Assembly: GCA_021805955.1 (NCBI GenBank)
Contig: JAJZDO010000576.1
Location: 1-18,334, forward strand
DNA: 18,334 nucleotides
DNA from: Acidobacteriota bacterium
GTDB lineage: Bacteria > Acidobacteriota > Terriglobia > Terriglobales > Acidobacteriaceae
Direction: 5' to 3'
The first letter of the stretch is position 1. Each line of letters opens with the position of its first letter. The notes under the pieces were generated by a model. The model was not told the origin of the DNA and did not search any database. It saw only the letters and a program-made list of their open reading frames with translations. Positions 13,737 to 18,334 of the stretch are shown here, in pieces. The position numbers and the translations under genes were made by a program.

Positions 13737-14876
13737 GTGAAAAGAATCGCTTTTTCCTTAGGGTTGATCTTGGCATTCGCAGGATGCGGCAAACAGCAGG
13801 CCCCGAAAGCTTCTACTGCCGCAGCCTCCACCGCCGCATCGGTGACGCCGATCAGTGGACCGTTTACCGATCGGGAACTTCAGCAATTCAAGGCGCTCGA
13901 CCCCATCGACACCCACACGCACGCCTTCCAGGACGCACCTGCGCTGTATGCGATGCTCAAGCGATTGAACCTGCATACGCTCGACATCACCCTGGTGGAC
14001 GATTTCGATCCGGAGCTGAAAGACCTGGCCAGGGAACGCAAGGACACATGGACGGTCGTGCATCGCAGCGACGGATACATAGCCATGTGCAGCACATTTG
14101 ATCCATTCAAGTACAACCAGCCCAATTTTGCTAAAAATGCAAACCGCATCATCAACGAAGATTTTGCGCATGGAGCTGTCGCTGTAAAGATATGGAAAAA
14201 TGTCGGCATGGAGATCAAAGACGCCAAAGGCAACTACATCATGCCCGACAATCCCATCTTTGAGCCGATCTTCAAAAACATCGCGGCCCATAACAAGACT
14301 CTAGTCGCACACCTGGCCGACCCCAATACGATCTGGGAAGCTCCGAATCCTAATGCCGCCGACTACGGATACTACATGCAGCACCCTGAGCTGTATATGT
14401 ACACAAAGCCCGGAGCGCCATCGAAGGCCTCGATTCTTGTAGCGCGCGATCATGTACTGGACGCAAATCCGAAGCTGCGAGTAGTGGGCGCGCATCTGGG
14501 CAGCATGGAAGCTGATTTCAACCAGTTGGCGCAGCATTTGGATAAGTACCCGAACTTTGCCGTGGACTTGGCGGCGCGTATGCCGTATGTCGAAATGCAG
14601 CCGCGCGAAGCTCTGATCGCGTTTATCGCGAAATATCAGGATCGGCTGATTTATGCGACAGACAATGAGTTGAATCCGGATAGCAACCCGCAAGGCACAA
14701 TGAAAGAGTGGGAAGACCGCTATGCCAACGACTGGCGCTTCTTCGCCACTAACGACGTGGTCGAGTACAACGGTCATAAGATCCAGGGACTGGCTCTGCC
14801 GCAGCCGATCCTTCGCAAGCTGTATCACGACAATGCGGTCAAGTGGTTTCCAGGAATTCTAGGGAAAGCTCATTGA
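13737..14876 (+). CDS. Lipoprotein amidohydrolase-2 family (TIM-barrel metal hydrolase)
   Basis: The protein is 379 residues from the GTG at 13737. I prefer this start to the ATG at 13728 because GGAAGGA ends at 13727, leaving no spacing for the ATG but 9 bases for the GTG, and the GTG gives a classic short lipoprotein signal (MKRIAFSLGLILAFAGC, lipid-bearing C17). A Ser/Ala/Thr-rich linker (about 18-42) follows. Metal-site candidates are H60-T-H62, H192 (VAHL), H253 (GAHLG) and D309 (ATD), with K151 (AVKIW) possibly bridging. This fits PF04909 amidohydrolases/decarboxylases, which cleave lactones, amides or carboxyls. Location would be membrane-anchored, probably periplasmic, near the exported oxidoreductase encoded just upstream. 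The exact reaction is unknown. Confidence 0.85.
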   Translation: MKRIAFSLGLILAFAGCGKQQAPKASTAAASTAASVTPISGPFTDRELQQFKALDPIDTHTHAFQDAPALYAMLKRLNLHTLDITLVDDFDPELKDLARERKDTWTVVHRSDGYIAMCSTFDPFKYNQPNFAKNANRIINEDFAHGAVAVKIWKNVGMEIKDAKGNYIMPDNPIFEPIFKNIAAHNKTLVAHLADPNTIWEAPNPNAADYGYYMQHPELYMYTKPGAPSKASILVARDHVLDANPKLRVVGAHLGSMEADFNQLAQHLDKYPNFAVDLAARMPYVEMQPREALIAFIAKYQDRLIYATDNELNPDSNPQGTMKEWEDRYANDWRFFATNDVVEYNGHKIQGLALPQPILRKLYHDNAVKWFPGILGKAH

Positions 14877-14900
14877 TCTGCGCGCCAGACGAGGTGAGTA

Positions 14901-16208
14901 TTGACATTTGCACAGTCTGGCGCTGACGTGCCCAAACCATCCGGGCATGCGGGCAGAACTCGTTGGTGGATCGTCTGGACGCTTTTCTTCTCCACCGTCA
15001 CCAACTACATCAGCCGGCAAAGCTTCTCCGTACTGTCGCCGATGATTGCGGCGCAGTACCACTTGTCTCATACCGACCTGGCAAGGATTATAGGATCGTT
15101 TCAGATCTCGTATGCCATCACCTGGTTGATCGGCGGCATCGTTCTCGACGCGGTCGGCAGCCGCGTTGGATTGGCGGCAGCGGCGATTTGGTGGTCGGTG
15201 ATGAACATCCTCACCGGACTGGCCAGCTCCGTTTTCGGCTTCGCCTTCTTTCGATTCATGCTCGGTATTGGAGAGGGCTTTAATTGGCCGGGAGCCAGCA
15301 AGGTTGTTGCTGAATGGTTTCCCCGCGAGGAACGTGGTCTGGCCGTAGCGATCTTCGACAGCGGCTCCAGCGTCGGCGGAGCGCTCGCTGCCTTGACGAT
15401 TCCGCTGATAGCTCTGGCATTTGGATGGCGGTGGGCGTTCGTGGCGTCGGGACTGCTCGGGTTCGTCTGGCTCGCTGTCTGGCTGCGCGTTTATTATCCG
15501 CTGAAGACGCATCCTCGTGTGAGCCCGGAAGAAGTCGCGCTGATTGAATCCGGCCGCGATGCTGAGTCCTTGATGGCCGATCGTGGATGGACGCGCTGGC
15601 GGCGGCTCGCAAAGAATCGCAATCTTTGGGGCATTGTTCTGGGGCGTGCGCTGACCGATCCAATCTGGTGGTTTTATGTCTTCTGGCTGCCGCAATATCT
15701 CAGCGATGCGCGCGGCTTCACTCTGAAGCGGATCGCCTTGTTTGCCTGGATCCCGTTTATCGCAGCCGACATCGGCAACTTTACCGGCGGCTGGATTTCC
15801 GGCTACTGCATTCGGCACGGAATGTCCGTGGTGCGTGCGCGTACCTGGGTTTGCCTCGCCAGTTGTTTGCCAATCCTTGCTGGGATACCCGCGGCCCGCG
15901 TGCACAATGTGTATTTCGCGCTGGCGCTGATCTGCGTCGCTCTCTGGGGCTATGCCAGTTGGTCCACGATGGGGCTCACATTGCCGTCCGATCTTTTTCC
16001 GCAGGATGTGGTCGGCTCCGTCACTGGCCTTAGCGGACTTGCAGCCGGCGTGGTGAGTACGGGTTTCACCCTTCTCGTCGGCTTTTTAGTCGATCGATTT
16101 TCCTATCGGCCTGCGTTCCTTGCTGCCGGACTATTGCCCGTCCTTGCGACCATCTTTTTATTCTTGCTGATTCGGCCGCCTGTCGCAGTCGAAGCCGCGC
16201 CGGAGTAG
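14901..16208 (+). CDS. MFS transporter, anion:cation symporter type (hexuronate/ExuT-like)
   Basis: The protein is 435 residues with about 12 membrane segments. Typical family features are NYISRQSFSVLSP in segment 1, the loop GGIVLDAVGSRVG between segments 2 and 3, and RFMLGIGEGFNWPGASK with EWFPREERGLA, which strongly resemble ExuT/glucarate-type transporters of the inner membrane. Such proteins import hexuronates, aldarates or related sugar acids with protons. The start is TTG at 14901, with GAGGTG (14891-14896) 4 bases before it; GTG at 14928 is an alternative that also leaves all membrane segments intact. It closes the four-gene cluster, 24 bases after the amidohydrolase gene, and suggests the pathway's substrate is a sugar acid. 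Confidence 0.88.
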   Translation: MTFAQSGADVPKPSGHAGRTRWWIVWTLFFSTVTNYISRQSFSVLSPMIAAQYHLSHTDLARIIGSFQISYAITWLIGGIVLDAVGSRVGLAAAAIWWSVMNILTGLASSVFGFAFFRFMLGIGEGFNWPGASKVVAEWFPREERGLAVAIFDSGSSVGGALAALTIPLIALAFGWRWAFVASGLLGFVWLAVWLRVYYPLKTHPRVSPEEVALIESGRDAESLMADRGWTRWRRLAKNRNLWGIVLGRALTDPIWWFYVFWLPQYLSDARGFTLKRIALFAWIPFIAADIGNFTGGWISGYCIRHGMSVVRARTWVCLASCLPILAGIPAARVHNVYFALALICVALWGYASWSTMGLTLPSDLFPQDVVGSVTGLSGLAAGVVSTGFTLLVGFLVDRFSYRPAFLAAGLLPVLATIFLFLLIRPPVAVEAAPE

Positions 16209-16216
16209 AACGCCGC

Positions 16217-16272
16217 AACCGGTGTGCTCCCCGGTTTCCTCGCGATTGCGAGCAATGGCTCGTACTGCTCGC
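16217..16272. terminator. Inverted repeats between convergent genes, possible bidirectional terminator
   Basis: AACCGG (16217-16222) pairs with CCGGTT (16231-16236) over an 8-base loop, and GCGAGCA (16248-16254) pairs with TGCTCGC (16266-16272) over an 11-base loop. Both lie between the MFS stop and the convergent oxidoreductase stop. Neither has a good T-run, so termination efficiency is doubtful. Confidence 0.35.
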
Positions 16273-16342
16273 CTATAGCGCCATTGAATGTGCGCGGGAT
16301 GTCCTGCTTCCTTCATTCAGCTCGAAGATTTCCGGCTTCCAC

Positions 16343-17590
16343 TCAGGCGCGTAATTCAGGAATCTTCTCCATGTGCCCTTCGTAGAGGGCTTGCCTTCCT
16401 ATCGAGCAGGCAATCCCGGAGCCAAAACCCACGTCCACATTGGCAAACGGCTGCTGCTTGTTGCGCACACAGTCAACAAAAGACCCGCAAGCCGTACGTG
16501 TTGCGTCCTCTCCTGGTTTCGGGTGCAAGCGATATCCCGGCCCACGATACGGCATCTCCGAATTCGCGTTATAGGAGGCTCCAGTTTCCACTCCCTTTTG
16601 CACTACATCGGAATGCGAAGCTTCCGTGATTCTCTTGGATGTCTGCTTGTACAACGTGGCGTCTTCCAGCGTGATCTGCAAACTGCCTTCGGTGCCGTAA
16701 ATCCACACCTGATCGGCCATCAGGCCATTGTCCGTAAGGGAACTGAAAAACATGCGCCTGCCTTTGGAATATCCAAACACAGCTTGTACGTTATCGCCCA
16801 CCGTCCGGCCATCGTGATAAACCGCGATGCTGCTGGTGCCCAGGATTGTTTGCGGCCGCTCCCCGAATACCCAGTTCGCAATGTCAATGTGATGGGATCC
16901 CAGCTCCTCCAGCAGACCGCCGCTCGATTCGCGATACAGTCGCCAGTTCATCAGGTGTTCCAGGCTCGGATTCGGCACTTCGCGCCGCCAGTTGTCGCTG
17001 CGGTGCCAGTAACCGTACACATGCGTGGGCTCGCCAATGTCTCCTTTGCGGACGCGATTTACCGACTCGACAATCCAGGAGGCATATCGCATCTGATGTC
17101 CAACCTGAAAAATCTGGCCCGTCCTTCTTGTTGCGTCGACAACGTTGTTGCAGTCTTCCGGAGTAAATCCAATCGTTTTTTCGCAGTAGACGGGTCGTCC
17201 GCTTTTCATCGCGGCGATCGCATACTTGGCATGGAACACGGGCGGCGTTGCGATAAAGATCGCATCCAGGTCCTTCCGCTGCAGCAACTCGCGATAATCC
17301 TTATGGGCCGGCACCTTCTTGCCGACCAGTTCATCGACTTCGGCAAACCGCGGCTCATATATGTCGCATTGCGCGGCAATTTCCACGCCAGGAGTGCGCA
17401 GTAATTGTCGGATCAACTCCTGCCCGCGGCTCCCCGGCCCAATAAAACCGATCTGGATGCGATCGTTGGCCGAGATAGAACGCGAAATCTTGGGCTGCGG
17501 TTCCGCCTGTCCGTAGAACGGCGAAGCGCTAGACAATTTGGCTGCCAGCATACTGAACGAAAGACCCTGAAGCAGACTTCTGCGGTTCAT
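16343..17590 (-). CDS. Second Tat-type Gfo/Idh/MocA family oxidoreductase
   Basis: The protein is 415 residues from the ATG at 17590. Its N-terminus MNRRSLLQGLSFSMLAAKL is a twin-arginine signal. The Rossmann motif is FIGPGSRG (49-56). The EKP motif reads CEKTIGF (136-142), with Thr in place of Pro. Catalytic-site residues are probably in ELGSHHIDIANW (229-240). I prefer ATG 17590 because GGGAGGA (17606-17600) is 9 bases before it but directly touches the other in-frame ATG at 17599; the latter would overlap the ApbE-like stop as ATGA. Exported members of this family act on sugars, and the gene converges on the sugar cluster. It is only about 5 bases downstream of the ApbE-like gene, so the two are likely one operon. 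Confidence 0.87.
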   Translation of the reverse strand: MNRRSLLQGLSFSMLAAKLSSASPFYGQAEPQPKISRSISANDRIQIGFIGPGSRGQELIRQLLRTPGVEIAAQCDIYEPRFAEVDELVGKKVPAHKDYRELLQRKDLDAIFIATPPVFHAKYAIAAMKSGRPVYCEKTIGFTPEDCNNVVDATRRTGQIFQVGHQMRYASWIVESVNRVRKGDIGEPTHVYGYWHRSDNWRREVPNPSLEHLMNWRLYRESSGGLLEELGSHHIDIANWVFGERPQTILGTSSIAVYHDGRTVGDNVQAVFGYSKGRRMFFSSLTDNGLMADQVWIYGTEGSLQITLEDATLYKQTSKRITEASHSDVVQKGVETGASYNANSEMPYRGPGYRLHPKPGEDATRTACGSFVDCVRNKQQPFANVDVGFGSGIACSIGRQALYEGHMEKIPELRA

Positions 17591-17595
17591 CGTTT

Positions 17596-18334
17596 TCATT
17601 CCTCCCGTGCACTTGACAGTTCAGTCGCAGATTCACGGGCAACATCGGCAGGCCAGCGAATCGCCTCGTACTCCGCTGCAATCGGATGTTGTTGCGCAGA
17701 TTGTTTCCTTCGAATGATCAGAGCACGGTCGTGCTGTCGTGTCTCCAGCAACTGGGCCCTGCCTTCCGGTCCGGTTACAAACAATGCATTCGATAATGCG
17801 TCGCTGTCGGTTGCCGACGGCGAAATCACCGTTGCCTGCAGCGTTCCTTCGACAGGTTGCAGCGTTCGTGGATCCATGATGGCGCCATAGAAGTGGCCAT
17901 CATGAACGAAGTTCTTTTCCGACAGGTTGGCGGTCGAAAGCGAAGTATCTCGCAGGACCACGGTAGAGGCTGTCGCTCCATCCAGAAGCACCGAAGGTAC
18001 GCGTACTTTCCAGCCTGCTTCTTGCGGCGGCGCGCCCAGCGCGTAAATCGTGCTGCTGCCGGCCGACAGTAACGCCGCTGGAACCTGCTTCGCGCGCAGA
18101 ATTCTTACGGCGCGGTCAACAGCATAGCCCTTGCCGATGCCGCCTGGATCCAATTCGATGCCTGCGGAGAGAAACCGTACCGTACGCTGCGCAGTATCCA
18201 ATCGAATTTTTTCCCATCCTACGTCTTCCCGCGCCCGTGCTATCTCCTCTGGCGATGGAAGCGCCCCGGAAGCCCCAAAAAACTTCCAGACCCTCATCAA
18301 TTTGCCGACCGAAATATCGAAGGCGCCGTGCGAT
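17596..18334 (-). CDS. apbE: ApbE-family FAD:protein FMN transferase-like, 5' end beyond the window
   Basis: The reading frame runs off the right edge; GAFDISVGKLMRVW lies upstream of the first in-window ATG (18300), so that ATG is internal and the gene is partial. Visible are LDPGGIGKGYAVDRAVRIL, a SAGSSTIYALG stretch and DALSNALFVTG. ApbE proteins move FMN from FAD onto a Thr or Ser of a target protein in the periplasm, using a divalent metal. Two motifs differ from the common form: GSST stands where GGD/GGN is usual, and Asn replaces the metal-site Thr in the D-x-x-x-T pair. It may be a divergent subgroup or have altered activity. Its partner downstream is the second Tat oxidoreductase; no obvious flavinylation target is in the window. 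Confidence 0.82.
   Translation of the reverse strand, partial: SHGAFDISVGKLMRVWKFFGASGALPSPEEIARAREDVGWEKIRLDTAQRTVRFLSAGIELDPGGIGKGYAVDRAVRILRAKQVPAALLSAGSSTIYALGAPPQEAGWKVRVPSVLLDGATASTVVLRDTSLSTANLSEKNFVHDGHFYGAIMDPRTLQPVEGTLQATVISPSATDSDALSNALFVTGPEGRAQLLETRQHDRALIIRRKQSAQQHPIAAEYEAIRWPADVARESATELSSAREE

Noticed and set aside
14859..15905. 348-codon - strand frame opposite the MFS transporter
   Set aside because: Very Arg/Pro/Asp-rich, hydrophilic shadow of a membrane protein.
16373..17404. 343-codon + strand frame opposite the second Gfo/Idh/MocA gene
   Set aside because: The - strand product has clear Rossmann and EK motifs; this is its shadow.

Overview
This window looks like a chromosomal segment from an Acidobacteria-type bacterium. 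I infer this from the large TonB-dependent receptor with an N-terminal carboxypeptidase-regulatory-like domain, two Tat-type Gfo/Idh/MocA oxidoreductases, and small conserved proteins of a kind I associate with that phylum. The sequence is moderately GC-rich, gene-dense and mostly in short operons. I see no tRNA, rRNA, insertion sequence, CRISPR array or phage gene.

Left part (1-5481, + strand). A small secreted helix-hairpin-helix protein is followed by a 657-base gene-free stretch holding two complete cobalamin riboswitches in tandem, which share a 48-base identical core. They precede a TonB-dependent receptor, so the receptor is very probably a B12/corrinoid importer. The next gene, after a 330-base leader with hairpins, encodes a B12-binding-type radical SAM enzyme, a likely user of the imported cofactor.

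Middle part (5500-11012, mostly - strand). An ABC-2 permease and its ATPase overlap by 8 bases. The ATPase lacks a standard start codon at the place its conserved N-terminus demands; an ATA sits there. Upstream are a 90-residue Cys/His protein, a zinc-free MDR (quinone-oxidoreductase-like) dehydrogenase and, divergently, a small charged helical protein. A YdfG-like short-chain dehydrogenase and a 3-hydroxyisobutyrate-dehydrogenase-family enzyme then overlap by 4 bases; both belong to families acting on short beta-hydroxy acids or semialdehydes.

Right part (11013-18334). A 378-base divergent regulatory region with two palindromes precedes a four-gene + strand cluster: a NagB-like sugar-phosphate isomerase/deaminase family protein with altered catalytic motif, a Tat-type Gfo/Idh/MocA oxidoreductase, a lipoprotein of the amidohydrolase-2 family, and a hexuronate-type MFS transporter. 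This resembles a pathway for an oxidised or unusual sugar split between periplasm and cytoplasm. Facing it on the - strand are an ApbE-family flavin transferase (cut by the window end) and a second Tat-type Gfo/Idh/MocA oxidoreductase.

The strongest items for follow-up are the tandem riboswitch with its B12 uptake/use pair, the NagB-like cluster, and the ATA/no-start ABC ATPase. Functional statements rest on motif recognition by eye; no search was run.
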